Part shown: one piece after another, positions 51,501 to 60,213 of the stretch
Position numbering within the stretch: position 1 is the first letter of the stretch
Layout: the number at the start of each line of letters is the position of its first letter
The notes under the pieces: generated by a model
The model's input: only the letters and a program-made list of their open reading frames with translations
Told to the model about the DNA's origin: nothing
Databases searched by the model: none
Position numbers and translations under genes: made by a program
NCBI GenBank assembly: GCA_963822485.1
Contig: CAWGHW010000031.1
Coordinates: 1,054,001-1,118,000 of the forward strand
Source: DASUBV01 sp963822485
GTDB lineage: Bacteria > Actinomycetota > Actinomycetes > Streptosporangiales > Streptosporangiaceae
Direction: 5' to 3'
DNA: 64,000 nucleotides

Positions 51501-53022
51501 CCGCCTTGGGCACCTTGTACCCGTCCAGCCGCTCCCGGAGCGCGGCGATCAGGGCCGGCGCCTCGATGGTCTCGCCCGGCCGGGGGACCACTACGGCGGT
51601 GATGGCCTCGCTCCACCGCTCGTGCGGCAGGCCGATGACCACCGCCTCGGCCACCCGCGGCTCGGCCGCGTAGATGGCCTTCTCCACATCGATGGACGCC
51701 ACGTTCTCGCCGCCGGTCTTGATCACGTCCTTGGACCGGTCGGCGAACCAGAGCACGCCGTCCTCGCCGAACCGGCCCACGTCCCCGGAATGGAACCAGC
51801 CGCGGGAGAACGCGGTCGCGGTGGCGTCGGGGTTGTCGAGGTACTCGGTCATGGTGCTGGGCCCGCGGTAGACGATCTCGCCCTGCTCCCCCTGGGGCAG
51901 CAGCTCGCCGTCCGGGCCCATGATCGCGACCTGGACGCCGGTGAGCGGCGTGCCCACCGCGCCAATGTGCGAGAGCTGGTGCTCGGGCCGGAACAGCGTG
52001 GTGCACGGGCTCATCTCGGTCTGGCCGAACAGCAGCGCGAAGTCGCAGCCGAAGCCGTCCAGGCAGCGCCGGATCAGCGCGTCGGGCATCGGCGCCATGG
52101 CGTACACCGCGCGCCGCAGGCTGGCCAGGTCGTGCCCGCCGAAGCCGGGATGGTCGAGCATGGCCCGGTACATCATCGGCAGGCCGAACACCTGGGTGAT
52201 GTGCTGCTCCTCGATCAGGGTCAGCAGCACCTCCGGGTCGAAGCCGCGCAGCACGTAGATCGTCGCCCCGACCGTGATGGCCGGGGTGCAGAACGCGTTG
52301 AGCTGCGCGGTATGGAACATCGGCATCATGGCCGCGAACCGGTCGGCGCTGCTCCACTGCGAGTCCAGCGCGGCCGACATCGACTCCAGGTAGATGGCGG
52401 CGTGCGAGGCGACCACGCCCTTGGGGAACGAGGTGGTGCCGGAGGTGTACAGGTAGCTGAGCGGATCCCGGTCCTCGACCAGCGCCTCGAACGGGGCGCC
52501 GTCGGCGCTGGCCAGCTCGTCCAGCGTGGCCCAGGTCCGGTCGGCGGGCTCGGCCTCGTAGCCGGCGCCGCCCGGCAGCGTTCCGGGGGCCAGCGTGCCC
52601 GGCGCCACGAACACGTCCGCCACGTCGGACACCTTGGCCACCGCGTCCCGCAGGACCGGGAGGAGCTGGGCCTCGATGACCAGGCCGCGCGAGCCCGAAT
52701 GGCCGAGCACGTAGGCCACCTCGTCCGGGCGCCAGCCCAGGTTGACCGGCACGCAGACCAGCCCCAGCCGGGCGCAGGCGTAGTACACGGCCAGGAACTC
52801 GGCGCTGTTGCCCGAGGCCAGCGCGAGGGCGTCACCGCGCGCGTAGCCCCGGGCAGCCAGGCCGCGGGCCAGCCGGCTGACCCAGGCGTCCAGCTCCGCG
52901 TAGCTCCAGCGGCGCGGGCCGTCGACCACGGCGGTCTGGGCCGGCCGCGCGGCCGCGGCCCTGGTCAGCGAGTCCGCGACGTTGATGCGCTGGATGAGGT
53001 TACGCGCCAGCTCCGGATCCAC
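51400..53022 (-). CDS. AMP-dependent fatty-acyl-CoA ligase family protein
   Basis: 540 residues. Acyl-adenylate-forming motifs: P-loop YTSGTTSFPKGVV near residue 175, FGQTEMSPCT near 315, GWFHSGDVG near 410 and the C-terminal Lys region (RTSTGKIQKN). Activates a carboxylic acid to CoA thioester. GGGGAGG lies 7 nt before GTG 53022. Just downstream of the Ddn-like gene on the same strand. Acyl substrate unknown. Confidence 0.93.
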   Translation of the reverse strand: MDPELARNLIQRINVADSLTRAAAARPAQTAVVDGPRRWSYAELDAWVSRLARGLAARGYARGDALALASGNSAEFLAVYYACARLGLVCVPVNLGWRPDEVAYVLGHSGSRGLVIEAQLLPVLRDAVAKVSDVADVFVAPGTLAPGTLPGGAGYEAEPADRTWATLDELASADGAPFEALVEDRDPLSYLYTSGTTSFPKGVVASHAAIYLESMSAALDSQWSSADRFAAMMPMFHTAQLNAFCTPAITVGATIYVLRGFDPEVLLTLIEEQHITQVFGLPMMYRAMLDHPGFGGHDLASLRRAVYAMAPMPDALIRRCLDGFGCDFALLFGQTEMSPCTTLFRPEHQLSHIGAVGTPLTGVQVAIMGPDGELLPQGEQGEIVYRGPSTMTEYLDNPDATATAFSRGWFHSGDVGRFGEDGVLWFADRSKDVIKTGGENVASIDVEKAIYAAEPRVAEAVVIGLPHERWSEAITAVVVPRPGETIEAPALIAALRERLDGYKVPKAVIVAAELPRTSTGKIQKNVLRDQHAAHYAGPRG

Positions 53023-53066
53023 TCTGCCCCTCCCCAGGGTCAGGCCGGCCGGGCTGGCCGGTCAGG

Positions 53067-53516
53067 CTAGGACCGCCGGGTGGCGACGAACACCGGGATC
53101 CGGCGCTCCGTCCTTTCCTGGTACTCAGCGTACGGCGGATAGGCGGCCACAGCCCGGGTCCACCACTGCGCCCGTTCGTCACCCTCGGGCAGCTCGCGGA
53201 CCGTCGCGTCGAACGGCTCCGGCCCGTCCTGGATCGTGATCGCGTCCGGGTCGGCCTTCAGGTTGTAGTACCAGACCGGGTGCTTGGGCGCCCCGCCCTG
53301 GGACGCGACCAGCAGGTACTCGCCGCCGTGCTCCACCCGCATCAGCGGCGTCTTGCGGATCTTGCCGCTCTTGTTGCCCCGGCTGGTCACGATGATCACC
53401 GGGAGGCCGGTGTCGCTCAGCGTGTTGGCGCGCTGGCCGCCGGACGCCTCGTACTCGGTGACCTGGTCGCGGACCCACTGCGAGCTGCTCGGCTCGTACT
53501 CTCCCTCAAGGCTCAT
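53067..53516 (-). CDS. Deazaflavin (F420)-dependent nitroreductase family protein (Ddn-like)
   Basis: 149 residues. Ddn/FDOR-A fold with the F420 loops: VIIVTSRGNKSGKIRKTPLMRV near residue 40, GGAPKHPVWYYNL near 75, and YPPYAEYQERTERRIPVF at the end. Reduces small molecules using F420H2. ATG 53516 precedes SLEGEYEPSSSQWVRDQV. Indicates the organism makes F420, in line with the LLM fusion. Confidence 0.93.
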   Translation of the reverse strand: MSLEGEYEPSSSQWVRDQVTEYEASGGQRANTLSDTGLPVIIVTSRGNKSGKIRKTPLMRVEHGGEYLLVASQGGAPKHPVWYYNLKADPDAITIQDGPEPFDATVRELPEGDERAQWWTRAVAAYPPYAEYQERTERRIPVFVATRRS

Positions 53517-53526
53517 AGAGGACACC

Positions 53527-54813
53527 TTACGGGTGGCCGAGCAGCGTATCGCGGTGTGCCCAGGCCAGGCGCAGGAGCGCCGCGCCGGCCACCTGCATGG
53601 GCTCCTGACGGGTGAGCCGGTCGACCTGGTCAGCGCGCAGCGGCAGGCCGGCCGCCCGGCCCGTGCCGTCCTCGAACTCCACCCGATGACCCTCGGCATT
53701 GGCGGTGACCAGCCGCCCGAACATCTCGTCGAAAACCTTCGCCTCGAACACAGCTACGGTAAGCATGTCAGCCACGAAGGTGAGCGGGTCTATGCCCAGG
53801 CCCAGCCAGTACACCCGCAGGTCACCTCGCGCGCGAGCCCGGCCCAGGACCCGGCTGAACTCCCAGGCGGCATAGTCGATGGGCTGGTCGCCGCTGCCGT
53901 AATCCTCGGTGGTACCCAGCAGCTCCTCGCTGAGCTCGCGGACGATGGACCGCCACAGATCGAAGTCGTTGGCCTCGTTCCAGGCCGCGTCGTGCGAGGG
54001 CTGGAACATGCCGACCGGCATGACCTGGTACAGGCCGCCGCCGCTGGCCACCTTGGCCGGATCCCGCCAGTGCAGCAGGAACTCGGCGGCGCCGGCGGCC
54101 CGGTCGTAGCGGATCGTCAGCGTGCTGACGGCGCTCATGACCGGGCGGCGCCCCAGGTCGGTAGGGTCGCCCAGGGCCCGGCGGAACGGCATGCCCGCCG
54201 CCCGGTCGTCGCCGGCCTCCCGGTCGCCGTCGGCTGGCTGGCCGCTGCCCGCCGGATGGGCGGCGCCCGCCGGATGGGCGGCGGCGAACTCGTGCGCCGC
54301 CGCCTCGCAGGTGTCGATGAGGTCGAAGTAGCGGCCGCGGCCGAAGGTGAGCTCGGGCCCGGCCGGGCCGGACTCGACCTCGAGCAGGCGGTAGCAGGCC
54401 CGGTTCTCGAACAGGCCCGGCCGCGCAAGGTCGCCGACCGCGTCGGAGTAGCGCGGATAACAGACCCGCCCGTCGCGCAGCGGCCGCACCGCGCGCAGTT
54501 CCGGCGCGGCGCCGTCGAACGCGGCCGGGGCCCCGCCCCCCGACGCCAGCCCCGGCGACCAGCGCAGCCGGACCTGATCGAGCGGGACGGGCCGGTCCGG
54601 TATCCAGGCCGGCCGGGCCAGCAGGCCCGTGCCGGGGACGAACCACCCGGCCGGGAAGTCCTGGCGGGCCAGCCCGGTGAGCCGGTGCCGGCTGGCGTTC
54701 AGGTAGCCGCGCGTGCGCAGCCACTCGGCCTGGCTGGCCGCGGGGCTGGCGTCCAGGGCGGGGGACCCGGCGGAGGACCCGGCTGGGGGCCCGCCCGCGC
54801 TGTCAGCAGGCAC
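53527..54813 (-). CDS. Nudix-like domain protein lacking an HTH
   Basis: 428 residues. The C-terminal half resembles a domain found behind XRE-type helix-turn-helix modules in Streptomyces regulators (GDPTDLGRRP, TLTIRYDRAAG, GGLYQVMPVGMFQPS). The RELSEELLG near residue 285 matches the core of a Nudix box. This protein has no recognisable HTH at the N-terminus, which is Pro/Ala rich instead. An internal AHPAG repeat lies near residue 185. Start GTG overlaps the ydcF-like stop by 11 bp. Sensor or hydrolase role unproven. Confidence 0.6.
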   Translation of the reverse strand: MPADSAGGPPAGSSAGSPALDASPAASQAEWLRTRGYLNASRHRLTGLARQDFPAGWFVPGTGLLARPAWIPDRPVPLDQVRLRWSPGLASGGGAPAAFDGAAPELRAVRPLRDGRVCYPRYSDAVGDLARPGLFENRACYRLLEVESGPAGPELTFGRGRYFDLIDTCEAAAHEFAAAHPAGAAHPAGSGQPADGDREAGDDRAAGMPFRRALGDPTDLGRRPVMSAVSTLTIRYDRAAGAAEFLLHWRDPAKVASGGGLYQVMPVGMFQPSHDAAWNEANDFDLWRSIVRELSEELLGTTEDYGSGDQPIDYAAWEFSRVLGRARARGDLRVYWLGLGIDPLTFVADMLTVAVFEAKVFDEMFGRLVTANAEGHRVEFEDGTGRAAGLPLRADQVDRLTRQEPMQVAGAALLRLAWAHRDTLLGHP

Positions 54814-55426
54814 GCTGGAGTAGCAGCGCGTTGATCGTCGCGCCCCATTCGTAGCCGATCTGGTACGGCCAGGACCGCAGCCGCAGGGGCGAGGTCATCG
54901 CGTAGATCCGCCCGCGGTAGCAGCGGCTCAGCCGGATCCTGGCCGGCGTCTCCTGCGGCGCCATGGCGACCACGGCCACGGACTGCCAGTGGTACCTCGC
55001 GGCCAGCCGGCCGGCGTACTCGACCTCGCCCCTGGTCGTCGGCGGACTGGGATGGAAGCAGATCACCCGCACCCCCGGGATCGGCCGCGGGCACGGCGTG
55101 TTGTCCCGCGAGGCCGGCGTGCCCTGCGAGATGGCCAGGTACGACGCCCGGTGCGCCCGCATCAGCCGCAGCGCGGTGGGCAGCCGGTAGCCGGGGCCGT
55201 CCAGCACCACGATGGCGTCCACATGCGCGGGCATGCCGGTGGCCGGCCAGACGAATAGCCGCGCGGTCAGGCCGGCGAACGCCAGCACGAGGACAATGAG
55301 GGCGGCCGCGACTCGGCGCCAGCGGCGGCGACGGCGATCCGGGCGCGCCACGGCCTGGCCGGAGCGGTCCGGACTATCTTGCTTCAGCAACTGCCCCCCT
55401 GGCCGGATGCCGCCTGCCCAGCCCAT
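54803..55426 (-). CDS. YdcF/DUF218 family membrane-anchored protein
   Basis: 207 residues. One N-terminal TM helix (about 38-55) after an Arg-rich segment, then the DUF218 fold: DAIVVLDGPGYRLPTALRLM near residue 70, TRGEVEYAGRLA near 130 and the ending YEWGATINALL. The family probably acts on exopolysaccharide or vancomycin-tolerance-related lipids (SanA/YdcF). Divergent from trmH over a 14-bp repeat array. Confidence 0.85.
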   Translation of the reverse strand: MGWAGGIRPGGQLLKQDSPDRSGQAVARPDRRRRRWRRVAAALIVLVLAFAGLTARLFVWPATGMPAHVDAIVVLDGPGYRLPTALRLMRAHRASYLAISQGTPASRDNTPCPRPIPGVRVICFHPSPPTTRGEVEYAGRLAARYHWQSVAVVAMAPQETPARIRLSRCYRGRIYAMTSPLRLRSWPYQIGYEWGATINALLLQRAC

Positions 55427-55455
55427 TCGTCGCTCGGGCCTGGCGTCAGACTATG

Positions 55456-55497
55456 CAATGACCACAAGCCAATGACCACAAGCCAATGACCACGAGC
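55456..55497. repeat. 14-bp direct repeats, three copies
   Basis: CAATGACCACAAGC at 55456, 55470 and 55484 (last with one change), between ydcF-like and trmH. Confidence 0.95.
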
Positions 55498-55511
55498 GAA
55501 GGAGCGGCGCG

Positions 55512-56369
55512 ATGGCCGAGGTGATCAGCAGCGCGGCGAACCCGCTGATCAAGCGGGTCCGGCTGCTGGCCGACCGCAAGCACCGGCGGCGCGAGGGCGC
55601 GTTCGTGGTCCAGGGCATCCAGCCGGTCTGGCAGGCGGTCGAGGCCGGCGCCGACATCGAGACGCTGATCGTGGCGCCCGACCTGCTCCGCCCGGCCGCC
55701 GCCGCGGCCATGGTCGCCGAGCAGGAACAGCAGGGCACGCGCGTGGCCCGGCTGGCCGCGGACCTGTTCACCCGGATCGCCGACCGGGACGGGCCGGCCG
55801 GGCTGGCCGCCATCGTCCGGGCCCGGCCCGTCCCGCTGGCCGGGCTGACGGCGGACGCGGGGTCGGTGTTCGTGGCGCTGCATGAGGTCGGGAACCCCGG
55901 CAACCTCGGCACGATCATCCGCACGGCCAGCGCCGCCGGCGCCTCAGGCGTGATCCTCATCGGCCCGGCCGCCGACCCCTACGACCCGGCCGCGGTGAAG
56001 GCCAGCATGGGCGCGCTGTTCGACGTGCCGGTGGCCCGGGCGGCCGCCGGCGCCGAGTTCCTGGCCTGGGCGGCGGCCCAGCGGGTGACGGTACTGGCGG
56101 CGGCCCTCGGCGGCGAGCGCACCTGCTGGGAGGCCGAGTTCGGGCCGCCGCTGGCCATCCTGCTCGGCAGCGAGGGCGAGGGCCTGCCGGCCGGCCTGCT
56201 GGACGGCATCGACCCGGCCGCGGGCCAGCGGGTGCGCATCCCGATGGTCGGCACGGCCGAGTCGCTCAACCTGGCCGTCGCCGCCGGGATCCTGCTCTAT
56301 GAGGTCCGCCGCCGGACCGGCCTGCCGGCTCCCGGCCCGGCCGCCGCCCCTGGACCAGCCGGGACGTAG
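55512..56369 (+). CDS. TrmH/SpoU family RNA methyltransferase
   Basis: 285 residues. N-terminal RNA-binding substrate domain (NPLIKRVRLLADRKHRRREGAF, residues about 10-32) and the knotted SPOUT domain with the three motifs: EVGNPGNLGTIIRTA near residue 122, ILLGSEGEGLP near 220 and IPMVGTAESLNLAVAAGI near 245. 2'-O-methylates rRNA or tRNA with SAM. AAGGAG lies 7 nt before ATG. Target nucleotide not predictable. Confidence 0.95.
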   Translation: MAEVISSAANPLIKRVRLLADRKHRRREGAFVVQGIQPVWQAVEAGADIETLIVAPDLLRPAAAAAMVAEQEQQGTRVARLAADLFTRIADRDGPAGLAAIVRARPVPLAGLTADAGSVFVALHEVGNPGNLGTIIRTASAAGASGVILIGPAADPYDPAAVKASMGALFDVPVARAAAGAEFLAWAAAQRVTVLAAALGGERTCWEAEFGPPLAILLGSEGEGLPAGLLDGIDPAAGQRVRIPMVGTAESLNLAVAAGILLYEVRRRTGLPAPGPAAAPGPAGT

Positions 56370-56421
56370 CGGTAATGATCAGGTCTACGGCGGTCGAAGC
56401 GCGAGCAGAAATGAGCGGTAG

Positions 56422-57675
56422 ATGAGCGGATTCAAGGCGGATGCGGACCCGGCCGAGGTCGGGCTGGACACCGGCCGGCTGGAGCGGCTGGACCGGCACT
56501 TCGCCCGGTACGTGGACCAGGGCCGGCTGCCGGGCTGGCTGATCGCGGTGAGCCGGCGCGGCCGGGTCGCGCACGTGTCCGCCTACGGCTCCAGGGACGT
56601 CGAGGCCGGCCTGCCGGTCGAGAGCGACACCCTGTGGCGGATCTACTCGATGTCCAAGCCGGTTACCTCGGTCGCCGCCATGATCCTCTACGAGGAGGGC
56701 GGCTTCGAGCTGACCGACCCGGTCAGCCGGTACATCCCCGCGTTCGCCGACGTCCGGGTGTTCTCCGGCGGCTCTGACGTCAAGCCGCTGACCGTCCCGG
56801 CCGCCGAGCCGATCCGGATCTGGCACCTGCTGACCCACACCTCGGGCCTGACCTACGGGTTCCTGCGGGTACACCCGGTTGACGCGATCTACCGGGCCGC
56901 GGGCTTTGAGTGGGGGTCACCGCGGGAGCTGGACCTGGCCGGCTGCTGCGAGGCCTGGGCCGGCCTGCCGCTGCTGTTCGAGCCGGGCACCGAGTGGAAC
57001 TACTCGGTGTCCACCGACGTGCTCGGCCGCCTGGTGGAGGTGGTGTCCGGCCAGAGCCTGGACCAGTTCCTGGCCGAGCGGGTGCTCGGGCCGCTGGGCA
57101 TGACCGACACGGCCTTCTGGGCCGACGCCGACCGGGCGCCCCGGCTAGGGCCGCTGTACACGCCGGGCCCGGCCCCGGACCACCAGGCCGTGCGCATGGA
57201 CGCCTTCGGCAAGGCGGCCTACCAGTCACCGCGGTTCCTGAGCGGCGGGGGCGGCCTGGTGTCCTCGGCCGCCGACTACCACCGCTTCACCCAGATGCTG
57301 CTGGACCGGCCGGACAGCCCGGCGGGCGAGCTGGACGGCGTCCGGCTGCTGAGCCCGCGGACCGTGGCCTACATGACCCGCAACCACCTGCCCGGCGGGG
57401 CCGACCTGGAGTCGTTCGGGCGGCCGTTGTTTGCCGAAGCGCCCCTGCGGGGCAGTGGCTTCGGACTCGGGTTCGCCGTGGTCCTCGACCCGGCCGCGGC
57501 TAAGACGCTGACCTCGGCCGGAGAGTTCTCCTGGGGCGGCGCGGCCAGCACGGTCTTCTACGTGGACCCGGCCGAGCAGCTGACGGTGACCTTCTTCACC
57601 CAGCTGCTGCCGTCCAGCGCCTACCCGATCCGGACCCAGCTGCGTCAGCTCGTCCAGCAGGCGCTGGTGGACTAG
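56422..57675 (+). CDS. Serine hydrolase, beta-lactamase class C / esterase type
   Basis: 417 residues without signal peptide. Catalytic SxxK in SMSKPVTS near residue 76 and the Tyr motif WNYSVSTDVLGRL near 195. The C-terminal GG/WGG block is FSWGGAAST near 375. Typical of cytosolic family VIII esterases or EstB-like proteins. Substrate unknown. Two overlapping ATGs precede the start without a strong ribosome site. Confidence 0.92.
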   Translation: MSGFKADADPAEVGLDTGRLERLDRHFARYVDQGRLPGWLIAVSRRGRVAHVSAYGSRDVEAGLPVESDTLWRIYSMSKPVTSVAAMILYEEGGFELTDPVSRYIPAFADVRVFSGGSDVKPLTVPAAEPIRIWHLLTHTSGLTYGFLRVHPVDAIYRAAGFEWGSPRELDLAGCCEAWAGLPLLFEPGTEWNYSVSTDVLGRLVEVVSGQSLDQFLAERVLGPLGMTDTAFWADADRAPRLGPLYTPGPAPDHQAVRMDAFGKAAYQSPRFLSGGGGLVSSAADYHRFTQMLLDRPDSPAGELDGVRLLSPRTVAYMTRNHLPGGADLESFGRPLFAEAPLRGSGFGLGFAVVLDPAAAKTLTSAGEFSWGGAASTVFYVDPAEQLTVTFFTQLLPSSAYPIRTQLRQLVQQALVD

Positions 57676-57765
57676 CGGCCTGACTAGCGCGGGCCGGAGC
57701 CTAGCGCGGCGCTGAGCCTAGCCGGGGGCTGAGGCTAGCGGGGGCTGAGGCTAGCGGGGGGCTGA
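57672..57765. repeat. CTAG-rich tandem repeat after the serine hydrolase gene
   Basis: Units of about 17 bp such as GCTGAGGCTAGCGGGG; CTAG at 57672, 57684, 57701, 57718, 57735 and 57751. The last provides the stop of the convergent dedA-like gene. Confidence 0.8.
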
Positions 57766-58500
57766 GCCGCGCCGGTGGCTGCCCGGCCGGGATGGCGCCG
57801 GCGTCGGTGTCGGCGTCGGCTCGGCCTCGGCCTTGGCGGGCCCGGAGTAGCTGGCCCGGTCGTCCTGCCCGCCCAGCCCGGCCGGGTCGGCGGCGGCGCT
57901 GGCCTCGGCGGCCGCCTTCTCCTTGCGGAACTCGCGCAGCCGCAGCAGGATCAGGCCGACCAGCGGCACGATGACGAACAGGGCCAGCACGTAGCCGCCC
58001 AGCGACATGTAGTGGCTGACCCTGTTCCAGGCGCTGCCGACGCCGTAGCCGATGCTGGCCAGCACCGCGGCCCAGATGACCGTGCCGATCAGGTTGAACA
58101 CGGCGAACGGCCCGGCCGGCACCTCGATCAGCCCGGAGACCAGGCCGGCGAAGGCCCGTACCAGCGGAATCAGCCGGGCCACCGTGACGGTCCAGGCGCC
58201 GCGCCCGGCGAAGAAGCGCTCGGCCCGGTCCAGGTCGCGCTGGGTGAGCAGCACGTACTTGCCGAACCGGTCCACGGCCGGACGGCCGCCCCGGCGGCCG
58301 ATCGCGTAGGACGTGAACGACCCGGCGAACTCGGCCAGCGTCCCGATGACGATCACCAGGACGAGGTTGAGGTGGCCCTGGTAGGCCAGGACGCCGGCGA
58401 AGCCGAAGGTGATCTCCGACGAGATCGGGATGCTGCACGCCTCGACAAACGCGAACACGATGAGCGCAAGATAGCCCGCTTGCGACAGGAACGACTCCAT
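57751..58500 (-). CDS. DedA family membrane protein
   Basis: 249 residues. DedA core: VEACSIPISSEITFGFAGVLA near residue 20, EFAGSFTSYAIGRRGGR near 60 and the F/G-rich RLIPLVRAFAGLVSGL near 107, with four to five TM helices. Involved in phospholipid flipping or proton-coupled membrane homeostasis. The C-terminal 45 residues are low-complexity (TPTPTPAPS) and probably cytosolic. ATG 58500 chosen over the TTG at 58506. Confidence 0.93.
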   Translation of the reverse strand: MESFLSQAGYLALIVFAFVEACSIPISSEITFGFAGVLAYQGHLNLVLVIVIGTLAEFAGSFTSYAIGRRGGRPAVDRFGKYVLLTQRDLDRAERFFAGRGAWTVTVARLIPLVRAFAGLVSGLIEVPAGPFAVFNLIGTVIWAAVLASIGYGVGSAWNRVSHYMSLGGYVLALFVIVPLVGLILLRLREFRKEKAAAEASAAADPAGLGGQDDRASYSGPAKAEAEPTPTPTPAPSRPGSHRRGSAPR

Positions 58501-58582
58501 GGTCAATGTTTCTACAGCACATCGGGGTGTGGCCTGGCCCGCAGCACCGGAAATTCGCCCGCGAGATGTGGCCGTGAACGGC

Positions 58583-58685
58583 CGCTGCCCTGGTCCCAGG
58601 GGGCGGGGACCAGGGCAGCGTTTCCGTGCTGCCCGGGCGGACGGGGGCCCAGTCCGGGCAGCGAGCGCTGGGCGGAGCCCAGCGC
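58583..58685. terminator. Three consecutive hairpins between transglycosylase and dedA genes
   Basis: Arms: 58583-58597/58606-58620 (15 bp, then TTT on the plus strand), 58628-58636/58654-58662 and 58665-58673/58677-58685 (loop GGA). Confidence 0.7.
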
Positions 58686-58698
58686 GCGCTCGACGCGC

Positions 58699-59712
58699 TC
58701 AGAACATGTGCCGGGTGATGGAGGACACCACCTGGGCGGCCTGCGCCTCCCACTTCGCGTAGGCGTAGGGGAAGCCCGAGTTCTGGACGGCCTGTGCGTT
58801 CTCCCACAGCGGCTGCCTGGCCCAGGCCGGGTCGGCCTGCTGGTGGCCGTGCAGCGCGTTCAGGAACGCGTCCGCCGCGTAGGCGGGGTTCGTGATCTGC
58901 GTCGGGCTGCCCCAGCCGGCCGACGGCCGCTGCTGGAACAGGCCCTCGGAGTCACGGTCGCCGTAGGAGATGTTCTCCAGCGTGGACTCCTGCATGGCCG
59001 TGGCCACGGCGATCACCGCCGCGCGCAGGCCCATGTGCCTGGTCAGGGCCTGGCGCACGATGGTCGTGGCGTTGGCCATCCGGCTCGTGGTCATGGGCAT
59101 GTACGCCTGCGGGCCGCTCACCGAGAACGGGTGAACCCGGTCCGCGGCGGGCAGCGCGCCCGGCCGCGCCTTCGGGAAGGTCTGGCGGGCCACCATGTTC
59201 TGGATCTGCTGCCAGGTGGTCGGCCGCTTGGTGCGCTTGACCACGTGCACGCGGGCCGGCTTGGCCGGTGCGTGGTGCGCGGCCGGCTTGGCGGCATGGT
59301 GGACGGCTGTGACGTGCCGTCCGGCAGCGTGAGCGGCGCCGGCGTGCACCGTGGCGGGGTGCACGGCGGCGGGGTGCGTGGCGGCGGGGTGCGCGACGGC
59401 CGAGCGGTCCAGGGCCTCTAGCGGCTGGAGGGGGTCAGCCGCCTGGTCGGTGTCCCGAGCGGCCCAGAACTGGCCGCCGAGGTTGTCGCTCAGCTGAGCG
59501 TGGCTAGCCGGGGAGGCGGCCTGCGGCCGCGCGGACCCGGCCGTCGAGGCCAAGGCCGGGGCGGCCGTGGCCGCCACGCTGGAGGCGATGCCGGCGCCCG
59601 CCACCGCGAGGGCGGTGCCGGTGAAGGCCAGCGACTTGCCGTGGCCCGTGAAGAAGCCGGTCAGGCCGGGCACGCCGCGATGAGCGATGTCGGTCAGAGC
59701 GGTGCGGAACAA
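58699..59712 (-). CDS. Secreted cell-wall protein (transglycosylase-like) with His-rich linker
   Basis: 337 residues from a TTG at 59712 with an ideal GAAGGAG ribosome site 5 nt upstream; without this start the N-terminus would be antisense-like. Long signal peptide (hydrophobic SLAFTGTALAVAGAGIAS, cleavage near APALA). A His/Ala/Pro-rich linker (residues about 105-155) follows, built from 15-bp repeats. The C-terminal globular part (about 200-337) has AAVIAVATAMQESTLENISYGDRDSEGLFQQRPSAGWG. That matches the NLP- or transglycosylase-associated domain that actinomycetes put in secreted peptidoglycan enzymes. Enzymatic residues are not proven. Confidence 0.83.
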   Translation of the reverse strand: MFRTALTDIAHRGVPGLTGFFTGHGKSLAFTGTALAVAGAGIASSVAATAAPALASTAGSARPQAASPASHAQLSDNLGGQFWAARDTDQAADPLQPLEALDRSAVAHPAATHPAAVHPATVHAGAAHAAGRHVTAVHHAAKPAAHHAPAKPARVHVVKRTKRPTTWQQIQNMVARQTFPKARPGALPAADRVHPFSVSGPQAYMPMTTSRMANATTIVRQALTRHMGLRAAVIAVATAMQESTLENISYGDRDSEGLFQQRPSAGWGSPTQITNPAYAADAFLNALHGHQQADPAWARQPLWENAQAVQNSGFPYAYAKWEAQAAQVVSSITRHMF

Positions 59713-60134
59713 GGATCTCCTTCGCTGTACTGCCCTCGCCGCCCGGCGGGTGGGGGCCAGCCGGGGGTGAGCCGCCAATCGTTTGCAGGCGCGCTCGAGC
59801 ACGCTAAGCGCGTGCGTCGCAGGTTCAGGGCGGGCCGTCAGCCGGACAGCGGGGGCGCTGTCGCTGCGGCCGCAGGCACGGAAACCGGTCGGCCACTCAT
59901 ACGTCACTCATACGCTTCGTAATCACGGCCGCGGTCCCCGGCGAGGGTCGGATGTATAACCACCAGGTCAGCGGCTATCTTCCATCTATGACTTAAGTCA
60001 CTATGCGTAACTGTCGGGAATAATCCGACTCCATCTCGTTACCGCTTAGTAACTCATCGTTCCAAACACGATCGGGCCGACCCGCATTCCCGCCCGGCGT
60101 CAGGCCGCTAGCGGCGCCGGGCGGCCAGGCACGC
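59713..60134 (-). promoter_or_regulatory. Long 5' leader/promoter region of the cell-wall gene
   Basis: About 420 bp without a gene. AT-rich promoter core near 59945-60060, a duplicated CACTCATACG at 59894 and 59905, and several GC-rich stems nearer the start. Could hold a riboswitch such as ydaO, which often precedes such genes in actinobacteria; not confirmed here. Confidence 0.35.
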
Positions 60135-60178
60135 GAACGGGCCGTTCACGTCGCTCTTACGACGTGAACGGCCCGTTC
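60135..60178. terminator. Terminator of the L,D-transpeptidase gene
   Basis: Perfect 19-bp arms (60135-60153 and 60160-60178, GAACGGGCCGTTCACGTCG) with loop CTCTTA. Confidence 0.8.
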
Positions 60179-60213
60179 ACGATGCTGCGGCGGGGTGCCG
60201 TCCGTGGCCCCGG

